From: JAOEGB01 sp041262585 | Lineage (GTDB): Bacteria > Actinomycetota > Actinomycetes > Streptosporangiales > Streptosporangiaceae | NCBI RefSeq assembly: GCF_041262585.1 | Contig: NZ_JBGCBZ010000021.1 | Span: forward strand, 72,670-136,669 | Direction of reading: 5' to 3' | Length of the DNA stretch: 64,000 nucleotides | In this document: in pieces, positions 16,393 through 25,901 of the stretch | Numbering within the stretch: position 1 is the stretch's first letter | Layout: each line of letters begins with the position of its first letter | The notes under the pieces: generated by a model | Told to the model about the DNA's origin: nothing | What the model saw: only the letters and a program-made list of their open reading frames with translations | Databases searched by the model: none | Position numbers and translations under genes: made by a program

Positions 16393-17318
16393 CGGCACGC
16401 GCATCGGTGGCCGGCCGCCGGGTCGCCGTCCGGCTGGCCACCTCGCTCCTCGTCCTCTGGGGGGCGGTGACCGCCGCGTTCGTCGCGCTGCATCTCACCC
16501 CCGGCGACGTCGTGGACGTGCTGATCGGCAACTCGACCGTCACCCCCGAGGTGCGGGCGGCGATCATCTCCGAATACGGGCTCGACCGGCCGCTGTCCGT
16601 CCAGTACGTGACCTACCTGGGCCGGGTCGTCCGCGGCGACCTGGGCCGGTCCTACCAGCTGCACCAGCCGGTCGCCGAGGCGATCGGCTCGCAGATCGGC
16701 GCGTCGGTCCAGCTCACGGTCACCGCGTTCGCGCTGGCGGCGGTCGTGGCGGTGACGGTCGCCGTGCTGACCGCGAAGCGTTCGCGCTGGATCCGGGGCC
16801 TGTTCTCGGGAGTGGAGCTCGTCGGAGTCTCCATCCCGTCCTTCTGGGGCGGCATCCTGCTCCTGACGTTCTTCTCGTTCACGCTGGGGCTGTTCCCCGT
16901 CACCGGCGGCCTCGCGCTTCCGGCGGTCGCCCTCGCCGTCCCCGTCACCGCCGTGCTGACCCAGGTGCTCAGGGAGGGGCTCGAGCTCACGCTGGACGAG
17001 CCGTTCATCCTGACGGCCCGCTCCCGCGGCATGGCCGACCTCGCCGTGCGCGTACGGCACGCCCTGCGGCACGCGCTGCTGCCGACCGTGACGCTCGCGG
17101 GCTGGTTCGTCGGCGTGCTGTTCGGCGGGGCGGTCATCGTCGAGGAGGTCTTCTCCCGCGAGGGCATCGGACGGCTGACGCTGACGGCGGTCACCTCCAA
17201 GGACCTGCCCGTGGTGATGGGCGTGGTGCTCGTCTCCGCGACCGTCTACGTCGTCGTCAACATCCTGATCGACGTGTTCTACCTGGTCATCGACCCCAGG
17301 CTGCGAGGCGCCCGATGA
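16389..17318 (+). CDS. ABC transporter permease (DppB-like)
   Basis: A 309-residue permease with six predicted membrane segments. It has the N-terminal pattern of DppB/OppB proteins (LHLTPGDVVDVLIGNS, then YGLDRPLSVQYVTYL and GDLGRSYQ) and a cytosolic EAA-like loop around ARSRGMADLAVRVRHALRHA. The ATG at 16389 overlaps the binding-protein stop; the longer upstream frame is a shadow. It pairs with the DppC-like permease that overlaps it by 4 bases. Confidence 0.93.
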   Translation: MTARASVAGRRVAVRLATSLLVLWGAVTAAFVALHLTPGDVVDVLIGNSTVTPEVRAAIISEYGLDRPLSVQYVTYLGRVVRGDLGRSYQLHQPVAEAIGSQIGASVQLTVTAFALAAVVAVTVAVLTAKRSRWIRGLFSGVELVGVSIPSFWGGILLLTFFSFTLGLFPVTGGLALPAVALAVPVTAVLTQVLREGLELTLDEPFILTARSRGMADLAVRVRHALRHALLPTVTLAGWFVGVLFGGAVIVEEVFSREGIGRLTLTAVTSKDLPVVMGVVLVSATVYVVVNILIDVFYLVIDPRLRGAR

Positions 17319-18160
17319 CGGTCCCCCTCCTGACGTCCCCCCGGACGGGCCGCCGGATCCCGCGCGCCGGGGTGTGGGCGGCGACGCTCTTCATCGCCGT
17401 GGTCGCCGTCGTGGCGCTGGCGCCCGGCCTCGTCGTCCACGGCTCGCCGAACGACGCCGACGCCCTCGCCGCGCTCCAGCCTCCGGGAGGCGCCCACCTG
17501 CTCGGCACCGACGCCAACGGGCGCGACGTGTTCGCCCGCGTGGTGTTCGGCGCGCGGCCGTCCCTGCTCGCCGGGCTGGGCGCCACCGCGCTCGCGGTCG
17601 CCGTGGGCACCGTGCTCGGCCTGCTCGCCGCCCTCGGCGGGCGGCTGCTGGACGAGATCACCATGCGGTTCGTCGACGTGCTGCTCGCGCTGCCCGGCCT
17701 GCTGCTGGCGCTCCTCGTCATCACCGTCGTCGGGCGCGGCACGTTCAACGCCATCCTGGCCATCGCGGCGTACACACTGCCGAGCTACGCCCGGCTGGTC
17801 CGCGCCCAGACGCTGGTCATCCGGCGCTCCGGCTACGTCGAGGCGGCGACCTCGCTCGGGCTCACGCCGGGACGGATCATCCTGCGGCACGTCCTGCCGA
17901 ACGCGTTCGCGCCGCTGCTCGTGGTGGCCACGATCGAGGTCGGCACGGCGCTCGTCGCCGCGGCGTCGCTGAGCTTCCTCGGCCTCGGCCCCCAGCCGCC
18001 CGCGCCCGAATGGGGATCGATGCTCTCCCAGGGGCGCGACTACTTCTCGATCGCCTGGTGGATGGCCGTCTTCCCCGGCCTGGCGATCACGCTCACCGTG
18101 CTCTCCGTGACGGTCGCCGGCCGGCACCTGCAGCGCCGCGTGGAAGGGAGGCTCACGTGA
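17315..18160 (+). CDS. ABC transporter permease (DppC-like)
   Basis: A 281-residue permease of the DppC/OppC type: an N-terminal membrane helix, the HLLGTDANGRDVFARVVFGAR segment conserved in this group, then five more helices. The EAA loop is seen as VEAATSLGLTPGRIILRH. It forms the channel together with the preceding permease. It overlaps both neighbours by 4 bases. Confidence 0.93.
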   Translation: MTVPLLTSPRTGRRIPRAGVWAATLFIAVVAVVALAPGLVVHGSPNDADALAALQPPGGAHLLGTDANGRDVFARVVFGARPSLLAGLGATALAVAVGTVLGLLAALGGRLLDEITMRFVDVLLALPGLLLALLVITVVGRGTFNAILAIAAYTLPSYARLVRAQTLVIRRSGYVEAATSLGLTPGRIILRHVLPNAFAPLLVVATIEVGTALVAAASLSFLGLGPQPPAPEWGSMLSQGRDYFSIAWWMAVFPGLAITLTVLSVTVAGRHLQRRVEGRLT

Positions 18161-19836
18161 CCGGCCCGATCTCCCTCGCCCCCATCTCCGAAGACCCCAT
18201 CGTGGAGGTCGCCGACCTGCGCGTGTCTTTCGGCGAGGTGCGGGCCGTCCGCGGCGTCTCTCTCGCCGTGCATCCGGGGGAGTGCGTCGCCATCGTCGGC
18301 GAGTCGGGCTCGGGCAAGAGTGTCACCGCCCGGACCCTCATCGGGCTCACCGGGGACGGCGCCGCCGTACGGGCCGGGTCGCTCACCGTGGCGGGGCAGG
18401 ACGCCAGTCGGTACGGCGAGCGGCAGTGGCGCGCGGTCCGCGGAACGCAGGTCGGCTACGTCCTGCAGGACGCGCTGGTCTCCCTCGACCCCCTGCGGCC
18501 CGTCGGACGGGAGATCGGCGAGACCCTGCGCCTCCACCGGGCCGCGCCGCGCGGCACGGTCACCGAGCGGGTGGTGGAGCTGCTCCGCGAGGTGGGCGTT
18601 CCCGAGCCCGAGCTGCGCGCCGGGCAGTATCCCCACCAGCTCTCCGGCGGCCTGCGCCAGCGCGCGCTGATCGCCTCGGCGATCGCCTGCCACCCGCGGC
18701 TCCTGATCGCCGACGAGCCGACCACGGCCCTCGACGTCACCGTGCAGGCGCAGATCCTCCGCCTCCTCGCCGCGCGCAAGCGGTCCGGTACGGCACTGCT
18801 CCTGATCAGCCACGACCTGGCCGTCGTCGCCGAGCTGGCGGACCGGGTCCTGGTGATGAAGGAGGGCGTGGTCGTGGAGGAGGGGCCGCCCTCGGAGGTC
18901 CTGCGGGCCCCCGCCCACCCGTACACGAGGGCGCTGCTCGCGGCCATCCCGATGGAGCACGCGAAGGGCACCAGGCTGTCCGTGAGCGGGGACGCCGGGA
19001 AGATCGCCGGCCCGGCGCCCAGAGATCCCAGGGAGCCGGGGGAGCCGGGGGAGCCGGGGGAGGTGGTGATCCGGGCCCGCGAGCTGGCGAAGGCGTTCGA
19101 CGGCCGCCCGGCGGTCCGTGGCGTCTCGTTCGAGCTGCGGGCCGGGGAGACCCTCGGGATCGTCGGCGAGTCGGGGTCGGGCAAGACGACCACCGCCCGG
19201 CTGGTCCTCGGCCTCCTGACGCCCGACGCCGGCGAGGTCGAGATCGACGGGCGGCCCTGGGCCGGGCTGGCCGCCGCCGAGCGGAGGGAGCTGCGCCGTC
19301 ACATCCAGGTGATCTATCAGGACCCGCTGAGCTCGTTCGACCCCCGGTTCTCGGTGTGGCGAATCCTCGACGAGGCGCTCGCCGTCGGCGGTGAGCCGCG
19401 CTCCCGCCGCCGGGACCGCGCGGTCGAGCTGCTCGAACAGGTCGGCCTCGACGCGACGATCCTGGAGCGCCGCCCGCTCCGCCTGTCGGGAGGCCAGCGG
19501 CAGCGGGTGGCGATCGCGAGGGCGCTCGCACCCCGCCCACGTGTGATCGTCTGCGACGAGCCCGTCTCGGCTCTCGACGTGTCGATCCAGGCCCAGGTGC
19601 TCGACCTGCTCGCCGACCTCCAGGCCTCGCTCGGCGTGGCCTACCTCTTCATCTCCCACCACCTGGGCGTCATCCACCACGTGAGCGACCGGGTCCTCGT
19701 CATGAAGGACGGCCTGGTGGTGGAGTCCGGCGACGTCCGCCGGGTCTTCACCGAGCCCCGGACCGCCTACACGAAGGAGCTCCTGGCCGCCGTGCCGCGG
19801 CTGGAGCACGCATACCCGAAGGAGCCGTCCCGATGA
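18157..19836 (+). CDS. Fused ABC transporter ATPase (DppD-DppF-like, two nucleotide-binding domains)
   Basis: A 559-residue protein with two complete ATPase domains. Domain 1 has Walker A GESGSGKS at residues 48-55, signature LSGGLRQR and Walker B LLIADEPT. Domain 2 has Walker A GESGSGKT at 337-344, signature LSGGQRQR and Walker B VIVCDEPV. The join contains a short EPG repeat encoded by a 9-bp tandem repeat near 19033-19059. It powers the importer encoded by the three genes before it. The GTG at 18157 overlaps the permease stop. Confidence 0.93.
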   Translation: MTGPISLAPISEDPIVEVADLRVSFGEVRAVRGVSLAVHPGECVAIVGESGSGKSVTARTLIGLTGDGAAVRAGSLTVAGQDASRYGERQWRAVRGTQVGYVLQDALVSLDPLRPVGREIGETLRLHRAAPRGTVTERVVELLREVGVPEPELRAGQYPHQLSGGLRQRALIASAIACHPRLLIADEPTTALDVTVQAQILRLLAARKRSGTALLLISHDLAVVAELADRVLVMKEGVVVEEGPPSEVLRAPAHPYTRALLAAIPMEHAKGTRLSVSGDAGKIAGPAPRDPREPGEPGEPGEVVIRARELAKAFDGRPAVRGVSFELRAGETLGIVGESGSGKTTTARLVLGLLTPDAGEVEIDGRPWAGLAAAERRELRRHIQVIYQDPLSSFDPRFSVWRILDEALAVGGEPRSRRRDRAVELLEQVGLDATILERRPLRLSGGQRQRVAIARALAPRPRVIVCDEPVSALDVSIQAQVLDLLADLQASLGVAYLFISHHLGVIHHVSDRVLVMKDGLVVESGDVRRVFTEPRTAYTKELLAAVPRLEHAYPKEPSR

Positions 19837-21164
19837 GCAGGCCGCGCAAGCAGGTCCACCTCGCCGCGCACTTCCCCGGAGTCAACAACACCACCGTCTG
19901 GGCGGACCCCCGCTCCAAGAGCCAGATCGACTTCTCCTCCTTCCGCCACCTCGCCGAGACGGCCGAGCGGGGGAAATTCGACTTCTTCTTCCTCGCCGAG
20001 GGGCTGCGCCTGCGCGAGCTGAAGGGCCGCATCCACGACCTCGACGTCGTCGGGCGGCCGGAGTCCATGACCGTCCTCGCGGCCCTGGCCGCCGTCACCG
20101 AACGGCTCGGGCTCGCCGGCACGGTCAACGCCATCTTCAACGAGCCGTATGAGCTGGCCAGGCGGCTCGCCACGCTCGACCACCTCAGCGACGGCCGCGC
20201 CGCGTGGAACGTCGTGACCACCTCCGACGCCTTCACCGGTGAGAACTTCCGGCGCGGCGGCTTCCTCGACCGCGCCGACCGCTACACCCGGGCCGAGGAG
20301 TTCGTACGGCTCGCCCGCGAGCTGTGGGACTCCTGGGACGCCGACGCCCTCCCTCCAGGCGGCGAACAGGACGGCGGCGACCTGTTCGTGAGAACCGAGG
20401 GGATCAGGCCCGTGCGTTTCGAAGGCCGCCACTTCAGCACGTCCGGCGTCTTCAACGTGCCGCGGAGCCCGCAGGGCCGGCCCGTCATCATCCAGGCCGG
20501 CGACAGCGACGAGGGCCGGGAGTTCGCCGCGAAGACGGCGGACGTCATTTTCAGCCGCCACAGCACGCTCGAATCCGGCAAGGCGTTCTACGCCGACGTC
20601 AAGGGAAGGCTCGCCCGATACGGGCGCGAGCCGTACCAGCTGAAGATCTTGCCGGCGGTCACGTTCGCGCTCGGCGACACGGAGGAGGAGGCGGCGGAGA
20701 ACGCCGCCCGGATCCGGCGGCAGCAGGTGAGCCCGCAGACGGCGATCGCGTTCCTCGAGCAGGTGTGGGGCCGGGACATGTCCGCGTACGACCCCGAGGG
20801 GCCGCTGCCGGACGTCGCCCCCGACCTGTCCGACGGGGTGTGGGGAGGCAGGGTGCCGCTCGGTGACCGGGCGGAGCTCGCGGCCAAGTGGCGGGCCCTG
20901 GCGGAGGAGAAGAAGCTGTCGATCCGCGAACTCGTCATCGAGGTGACCGGCCGCCAGGCGTTCATCGGGACACCCGAGACGGTGGCCGCGCGGATCGACG
21001 AGTTCGTCCAGGCCGACGCGGCCGACGGGTTCATCCTGGCTCCCCACCTGACCCCCGGAGGGCTGGACGACTTCGTCGACCGGGTCGTCCCCCTGCTTCA
21101 GGAGCGCGGCGTGTTCCGCACCGAATATGCCGGGACCACGCTCCGCGACCACCTCGGTCTTTAG
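19833..21164 (+). CDS. LLM flavin monooxygenase, NtaA/SnaA/DszA type
   Basis: A 443-residue enzyme of the luciferase-like monooxygenase superfamily in the NtaA/SnaA/DszA(SoxA) branch, which uses reduced FMN from a partner reductase to oxidise substrates such as nitrilotriacetate, dibenzothiophene sulfone or S-methyl compounds. Typical segments are FFFLAEGLRLRELKG, ESMTVLAALAAVTERLGLAG and LDHLSDGRAAWNVVTTSDAF. It overlaps the transporter ATPase gene, so uptake and oxidation are probably co-translated. No flavin reductase gene is present in the operon. Confidence 0.9.
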   Translation: MSRPRKQVHLAAHFPGVNNTTVWADPRSKSQIDFSSFRHLAETAERGKFDFFFLAEGLRLRELKGRIHDLDVVGRPESMTVLAALAAVTERLGLAGTVNAIFNEPYELARRLATLDHLSDGRAAWNVVTTSDAFTGENFRRGGFLDRADRYTRAEEFVRLARELWDSWDADALPPGGEQDGGDLFVRTEGIRPVRFEGRHFSTSGVFNVPRSPQGRPVIIQAGDSDEGREFAAKTADVIFSRHSTLESGKAFYADVKGRLARYGREPYQLKILPAVTFALGDTEEEAAENAARIRRQQVSPQTAIAFLEQVWGRDMSAYDPEGPLPDVAPDLSDGVWGGRVPLGDRAELAAKWRALAEEKKLSIRELVIEVTGRQAFIGTPETVAARIDEFVQADAADGFILAPHLTPGGLDDFVDRVVPLLQERGVFRTEYAGTTLRDHLGL

Positions 21165-21190
21165 CCTCGGTCTCTGAGAAAGGGCTTCGC

Positions 21191-22459
21191 ATGCCGGAAA
21201 GTTCACCGACGGAGCACGCGCAGGAGAGAGCGCAGGAGCACGCGCGGGAGAAGGCACTGCATATCGCCGTCGCACTCGACGGGGCGGGATGGCATCCAGC
21301 CGCCTGGCGCGACCTCCCCGACGCCCGCAAGGAGCTGTTCAAGGCCCGTTACTGGGCCGGCCTCGTGGCCGAGGCGGAGCGCGGCCTGCTCGACTTCGTC
21401 ACCTTCGAGGACGCGTTCCGGCTCCAGTCCACGCTGATCGACGGGCTGGACGGGCGCGGCGACCAGGTCAGGGGACGGTTCGACGCCGTGCTGCTGGCCG
21501 CGAGGCTCGCCCCGCTGACCTCGCGGATCGGGCTCGTGCCGACCGCCGTCACCACCCACACCGAGCCGTTCCACGTGGCCATCGGCATCGCGAGCCTCGA
21601 CCACGTCAGCGGCGGCCGGGCCGGTTTGCGTCCGCAGGTCTCGGCCCGGAGCACGGACGCCGCCAACATCGGGCGCAGGGACCTCCCGGAGCTGACCCTT
21701 GAGGACGTGGCGGACCTGGCCAACCTGCCTCAGCGCGTCGAGGACCTCTTCGACGAGGCCGCCGACGCCGTGGAGGTGGCCCGCCGCCTCTGGGACAGCT
21801 GGGAGGACGACGCCGAGATCCGCGACGTGGCGACCGGCCGGTTCATCGACCGGGACAAGCTGCACTACATCGACTTCACCGGGCCGTCGTTCAGCGTGAA
21901 GGGCCCGTCGATCACGCCGCGGTCGCCACAGGGGCAGCCCGTGGTCACGGCCCTGGCCCACGACGTCGTGCCGTACCGGCTCGCCGCGCGGGCCGCCGAC
22001 GTGGTTTTCGTGACTCCGCACGACGCCGCTCACGCGCGGTCGGTGGTCGCCGCGGTACGGGAGGCCGAGGCGTACGTCGGCAGGGAGGGCCGCCCCCTGC
22101 AGATCTTCGCCGACCTGGTCGTCTTCCTCGACGCCGAGCCCGGCGCGGCGGCGGCGCGCAAGGCGCGGCTCGACGAGCTCGACGGCGCGGAGCTCTACTC
22201 CGACGCGCTGGTGTTCACCGGCACGCCCGAGGAGCTCGCCGACCTGCTCCTGGAGTGGAGGGCGGCCGGGTTCGAGGGCTACCGGCTGCGCCCCGGCGCC
22301 CTGCCGTACGACCTGGAGGGCGTCACGCGCGGGCTGGTCCCCGCCCTCCAGAGCCGGGGAGCGTTCCGGAGCGCCTATGAGGCGGACACCCTGAGGGGTC
22401 TCCTCGGCCTGCCGCGGCCCGCCAGCCGCTATGCCCCGCCCGAGGTGGTCGCATCGTGA
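21191..22459 (+). CDS. LLM flavin monooxygenase (second, NtaA-like)
   Basis: A 422-residue luciferase-like monooxygenase starting at ATG 21191 after a GAGAAAGGG ribosome site; the longer upstream frame lies inside the preceding gene. The first 20 residues are Glu/His/Ala-rich repeats (EHAQERAQEHAREK). The core has ARLAPLTSRIGLVPTAVTTH and IASLDHVSGGRAG. Compared with its neighbour it lacks part of the central NtaA region, which fits a distinct substrate or step. It overlaps the next gene by 4 bases. Confidence 0.85.
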   Translation: MPESSPTEHAQERAQEHAREKALHIAVALDGAGWHPAAWRDLPDARKELFKARYWAGLVAEAERGLLDFVTFEDAFRLQSTLIDGLDGRGDQVRGRFDAVLLAARLAPLTSRIGLVPTAVTTHTEPFHVAIGIASLDHVSGGRAGLRPQVSARSTDAANIGRRDLPELTLEDVADLANLPQRVEDLFDEAADAVEVARRLWDSWEDDAEIRDVATGRFIDRDKLHYIDFTGPSFSVKGPSITPRSPQGQPVVTALAHDVVPYRLAARAADVVFVTPHDAAHARSVVAAVREAEAYVGREGRPLQIFADLVVFLDAEPGAAAARKARLDELDGAELYSDALVFTGTPEELADLLLEWRAAGFEGYRLRPGALPYDLEGVTRGLVPALQSRGAFRSAYEADTLRGLLGLPRPASRYAPPEVVAS

Positions 22460-23493
22460 AATTTCTGCTCATCACACTGATCGTCCACAACGAGCGCGTC
22501 TCGACGACCGACCGGTTCCGGGAGGTGATCGCGGGCGGTGTTCTCGCCGAGGAGCTCGGCTTCGACGGCTTCGGCGTGGGGGAGCGGCACGAGCGCCCCT
22601 TCATCTCGTCGTCGCCCCCGGTGGTGCTGAGCCACGTCGCCGCGCTGACGAAGCGGATCCGCCTGTTCACCGCCGTGACGACACTCAGCCTGCTCGACCC
22701 GGTCCGGGCGTTCGAGGACTACTCCACGCTCGACCACCTCTCCGGCGGCCGGCTGGAGCTGATCATCGGGAAGGGGAACGGCGCCGCCCAGGCCCAGCTC
22801 TTCCACGTGACCGCCGAGGACCAGTGGGACCGCAACCGCGAGGGATACGAGCTGTTCCGCAGGCTGTGGCGGGAGGACAAGGTCACCTGGGAGGGCAGGT
22901 TCCGGCCGTCGCTGGAGAACGCCGAGACCTGGCCGCGGCCCCTCCAGCAGCCGATCCGCGTCTGGCACGGCAGCGCCACCAGCACGGACTCGGTGGACCT
23001 GGCCGCCCGGTGGGGAGACCCGCTGTTCTCGGCCAACGTGACCAACCCGATCGAGCCCTACGCCGAGCTGATCGAGTACTACCGCGAGCGGTGGAAGTTC
23101 TACGGGCACGACCCCGCGGACGCCCTCGTGGGCGCGGGCACCGCGGGCTACTACGCCGCGAAGACCTCGCAGGAGGCGATCGAGACCTACCGGCCCATCT
23201 ACGACGCCCGGATCGCCCTGTTCAAGAAGATGGGGCTCGACCCGGTGTTCCCGACGCTCGAGGACGCCATCGAGCGCAGCTCGATCCTGGTCGGGAGCCC
23301 CCAGCAGATCATCGACAAGGTGCTCCGCTACCACGAGCGGTTCGGCCACGAGGTCATGCACCTGCACGCCGACGCCGACGGGCTCACAGGCAGTCAGCAC
23401 CGGACGGCCCTGGAGCTCTTCCAGAGCGACATCGCCCCCGTGCTCCGCCGGGAGATCCCCAGTAGGCCGTTCCCCACTGGAAGGCAGATATGA
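22456..23493 (+). CDS. LLM flavin monooxygenase (third, bacterial-luciferase-like)
   Basis: A 345-residue luciferase-like flavoprotein with a GTG start overlapping the previous stop. Family segments are EELGFDGFGVGERHERPF, AALTKRIRLFTAVTTLSL and STLDHLSGGRLELIIGKG. This shorter class differs from the NtaA branch of the first two enzymes. It overlaps the fourth LLM gene by 4 bases. Confidence 0.85.
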   Translation: MKFLLITLIVHNERVSTTDRFREVIAGGVLAEELGFDGFGVGERHERPFISSSPPVVLSHVAALTKRIRLFTAVTTLSLLDPVRAFEDYSTLDHLSGGRLELIIGKGNGAAQAQLFHVTAEDQWDRNREGYELFRRLWREDKVTWEGRFRPSLENAETWPRPLQQPIRVWHGSATSTDSVDLAARWGDPLFSANVTNPIEPYAELIEYYRERWKFYGHDPADALVGAGTAGYYAAKTSQEAIETYRPIYDARIALFKKMGLDPVFPTLEDAIERSSILVGSPQQIIDKVLRYHERFGHEVMHLHADADGLTGSQHRTALELFQSDIAPVLRREIPSRPFPTGRQI

Positions 23494-24623
23494 CCACTCC
23501 CCGCTCGACGCCCCTCTCGATCCTCGACCTCGCTCCGATCTCGTCCGGCGGCACCGCGGCGGACGCCCTGCGCAACACCATCGACCTCGCCCAGAAGGCC
23601 GAGGAGTACGGTTACCACCGCTACTGGCTGGCCGAGCACCACTTCACCCCCGGCGTGGCGAGTTCGGCCCCCACGGTGCTCATCGCCCTGGTCGCGGCGG
23701 CGACGAGCCGGATCCGGGTCGGTTCGGGCGCCGTCCAGCTCGGGCACCAGACGGCGCTCGCCGTGGTCGAGCAGTTCGGCACGATCGAGGCCCTCCACCC
23801 GGGCCGCATCGATCTCGGCCTCGGCCGATCCGGGCAGCGCCGTGCCGAGATCCTCCAAGAACCGCCCAAGGAGCGCGAGCCGAAGCCCCGCAGGATCGTG
23901 AACGGGCTGCTCATCCCCGAGGAGTTCTCCTTCGCCGCGCTCGCCCGATCCCCGATCCTCAAGCTGTACGGCTCGCTGCTCCAGCAGCCGGGCGCCCAGT
24001 CTCCGGATTTCGCCGACCAGGTGGACGACATCATCGCCTTCATCAACGGCGCTTACCGGTCGGAGGACGGGATCCAGGCGCACGTCGTGCCCGGAGAGGG
24101 CGCGGATCTGGAGCTGTGGATCCTGGGCAGCAGCGGCGGTCAGAGCGCGCAGGTCGCGGGGGAGCGCGGGCTGCCGTTCGCGGCCAACTACCACGTCAGC
24201 CCGGCCAACGTGCTCGAAGCCGTCGAGGCCTACCGGGCCGCGTTCAAGCCGTCGGAGACGCTGTCCGCGCCGCACGTGCTCGTCTCGGCCGACGTCGTCG
24301 TGGCCGAGGACGACGCGACCGCCCGCGAGCTGGCCTCGCCGTACGCGCTGTGGGTGCGCAGCATCCGCACCGGCGCGGGGGCGATGCCGTTCCCCTCCCC
24401 GGAGGAGGCCGCCGCGCACGAGTGGACCGAGGAGGACCGGGTGCTCGTCGCCGACCGGATCGACACCCAGTTCGCCGGGTCGCCCGAGACGGTCGTGGAG
24501 AAGCTTCGCGTGCTGCGCGACGTCACCGGCGCCGACGAGCTGCTCGTCACCACGATCACCCACGACCACGCCGACCGCGTCCGGTCGCACCGGCTGCTCG
24601 CGGAGGCATGGGCCGGCCAGTAG
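23490..24623 (+). CDS. LLM flavin monooxygenase (fourth, MsnO8-like)
   Basis: A 377-residue luciferase-like flavoprotein of the MsnO8-like group: the start LSILDLAPISSGGTAADALRN, then YHRYWLAEHH and VGSGAVQLGHQTALAV are typical. It is the last gene of the ABC/LLM operon. Four LLM enzymes of three subtypes behind one importer suggest successive or parallel oxidations of related imported compounds. Confidence 0.87.
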   Translation: MTTPRSTPLSILDLAPISSGGTAADALRNTIDLAQKAEEYGYHRYWLAEHHFTPGVASSAPTVLIALVAAATSRIRVGSGAVQLGHQTALAVVEQFGTIEALHPGRIDLGLGRSGQRRAEILQEPPKEREPKPRRIVNGLLIPEEFSFAALARSPILKLYGSLLQQPGAQSPDFADQVDDIIAFINGAYRSEDGIQAHVVPGEGADLELWILGSSGGQSAQVAGERGLPFAANYHVSPANVLEAVEAYRAAFKPSETLSAPHVLVSADVVVAEDDATARELASPYALWVRSIRTGAGAMPFPSPEEAAAHEWTEEDRVLVADRIDTQFAGSPETVVEKLRVLRDVTGADELLVTTITHDHADRVRSHRLLAEAWAGQ

Positions 24624-24650
24624 CCTTCCGGCCACCCCCCTCCCCCCGCC

Positions 24651-24670
24651 GTGATCATGCAGGGGGTTCG
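24651..24670 (+). repeat. Single copy of the dispersed GTGATCATGCA element
   Basis: GTGATCATGCA followed by GGGGGTTCG lies about 27 bases beyond the end of the LLM operon, the same arrangement (core plus GGTTC) as the copies near 44.3 and 48.5 kb. Confidence 0.7.
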
Positions 24671-24772
24671 CGCAGGCAGTTAGGAATCCGCCAGGGGCGG
24701 ACGTGGGCCGGGCGGCGGCTCGCCGATAGCATGCGACGGACCGTCACCGGCCTGCTCGTGATCTCGGGAGTG

Positions 24773-24810
24773 TCTCGCGGATTTCGCCGGCAGGCGAATG
24801 ATCCGAGAGA
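24773..24810. promoter_or_regulatory. Long imperfect hairpin ahead of the lactonase gene
   Basis: TCTCGCGGAT (24773-24782) pairs with ATCCGAGAGA (24801-24810) with one mismatch, and inside it TTCGCC pairs with GGCGAA around a GGCA loop, with a 2-base bulge. It ends 20 bases before the ATG at 24831, so it probably lies in the 5' leader of that gene and could act as an operator or a translation-control hairpin. No T-run follows. Confidence 0.5.
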
Positions 24811-24830
24811 CGCGACCGAGGAGAGAGACG

Positions 24831-25901
24831 ATGCCCGGACCCCAGCCCGGCCCAGCGACGCCGGGAAGCCTTGTCATCGGCGGGTACACGGCCGACACGG
24901 GCGGATCCGGCACGGGGCTGACGCGCGTGCGCGTCGGCGCCGCCGGGCGGCTGCGCGCGGTCGCGGAGACCGCCGTGTCCGGTCCGTCGTTCGTCACGGC
25001 GCACCCCCGCCTCCCGTTGCTCTACGCCGTACTCGAACGGCCCGACGGCGGCGTGGCGGTGTTCGCGGACGCCCCCCACGACGGCGCTGACGACGGCGCT
25101 GACGACGGCGATGACGGCGCCGTTGCCGGGGCCGGCCCCCGGCTGCTGGCGGAGCATTCGAGCGGCGGCTCCTACCCCTGCCACCTGGCCGTCGACCCGG
25201 GCGGGACGTGGCTGGCCGTGGCCAACTACGGCGACGGCACCCTGGCGGCCTTCCGGCTGGGCGAGGACGGCCTTCCGGAGCCGGACCCGCTGCTGTTCCG
25301 CAACGAGGGCCACGGCCCCAACGCCCGCAGGCAGGAGGGCCCGCACGCCCATCAGGCCGTCTTCGGCCCGGACGGCGTGCTGTACGTCACCGACCTCGGC
25401 ACCGACGAGGTGCGCCGCTTCCTGCCCGGCATGACCCCCCACCCGGACGGGCCCGTACGGCTGGCCCCCGGCACCGGCCCCCGCCACCTCGTGCGCCACC
25501 CTGTTACCGGCCACTGGTACGTCGCGGGAGAGCTGGACGGCACGGTCGCCGTGTACGACGACGAGTGGCGGGAGCTGGGCCGCGTGCCCGCCAGCGCCGT
25601 CGACGGGCCCAACCAGCCGTCCCACATCGACGTCTCCGCCGACGGGCGTCACGTCTACGTCGGCAACCGCGGCCCGGACACCGTCACGGCGTTCGCCGTG
25701 GACGGGGAAGGGCTGACCCCTGTTGCCGAGGTGCCCGGCGGAGGCCGCTGGCCGAGGCACTTCGCCGTGGCGGGCGACCGGATCTACGTCGCCAACGAGC
25801 GGTCGGACCGCGTCGCCGTGCTCACCCTGAAGGACGGCGTCCCGGAGCCGTCCACCGAGGGCGTCGACGTCGGCAGCCCCTCCTGCGTGCTCATCAGATG
25901 A
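24831..25901 (+). CDS. Lactonase family beta-propeller protein (6-phosphogluconolactonase-like)
   Basis: A 356-residue seven-bladed beta-propeller of the YbhE/lactonase type. Repeated blade strands are seen as HPRLPLLYAVLERPDGGVAVF, LAVDPGGTWLAVANYGDGTLAAF and DVSADGRHVYVGNRGPDTVTAF. GAGGAGAGAGA precedes ATG 24831. An Asp/Gly/Ala-rich loop encoded by tandem GACGGCGCTGAC units (25080-25118) interrupts one blade. It may hydrolyse 6-phosphogluconolactone or a related sugar lactone; the exact substrate is not shown. Confidence 0.85.
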   Translation: MPGPQPGPATPGSLVIGGYTADTGGSGTGLTRVRVGAAGRLRAVAETAVSGPSFVTAHPRLPLLYAVLERPDGGVAVFADAPHDGADDGADDGDDGAVAGAGPRLLAEHSSGGSYPCHLAVDPGGTWLAVANYGDGTLAAFRLGEDGLPEPDPLLFRNEGHGPNARRQEGPHAHQAVFGPDGVLYVTDLGTDEVRRFLPGMTPHPDGPVRLAPGTGPRHLVRHPVTGHWYVAGELDGTVAVYDDEWRELGRVPASAVDGPNQPSHIDVSADGRHVYVGNRGPDTVTAFAVDGEGLTPVAEVPGGGRWPRHFAVAGDRIYVANERSDRVAVLTLKDGVPEPSTEGVDVGSPSCVLIR

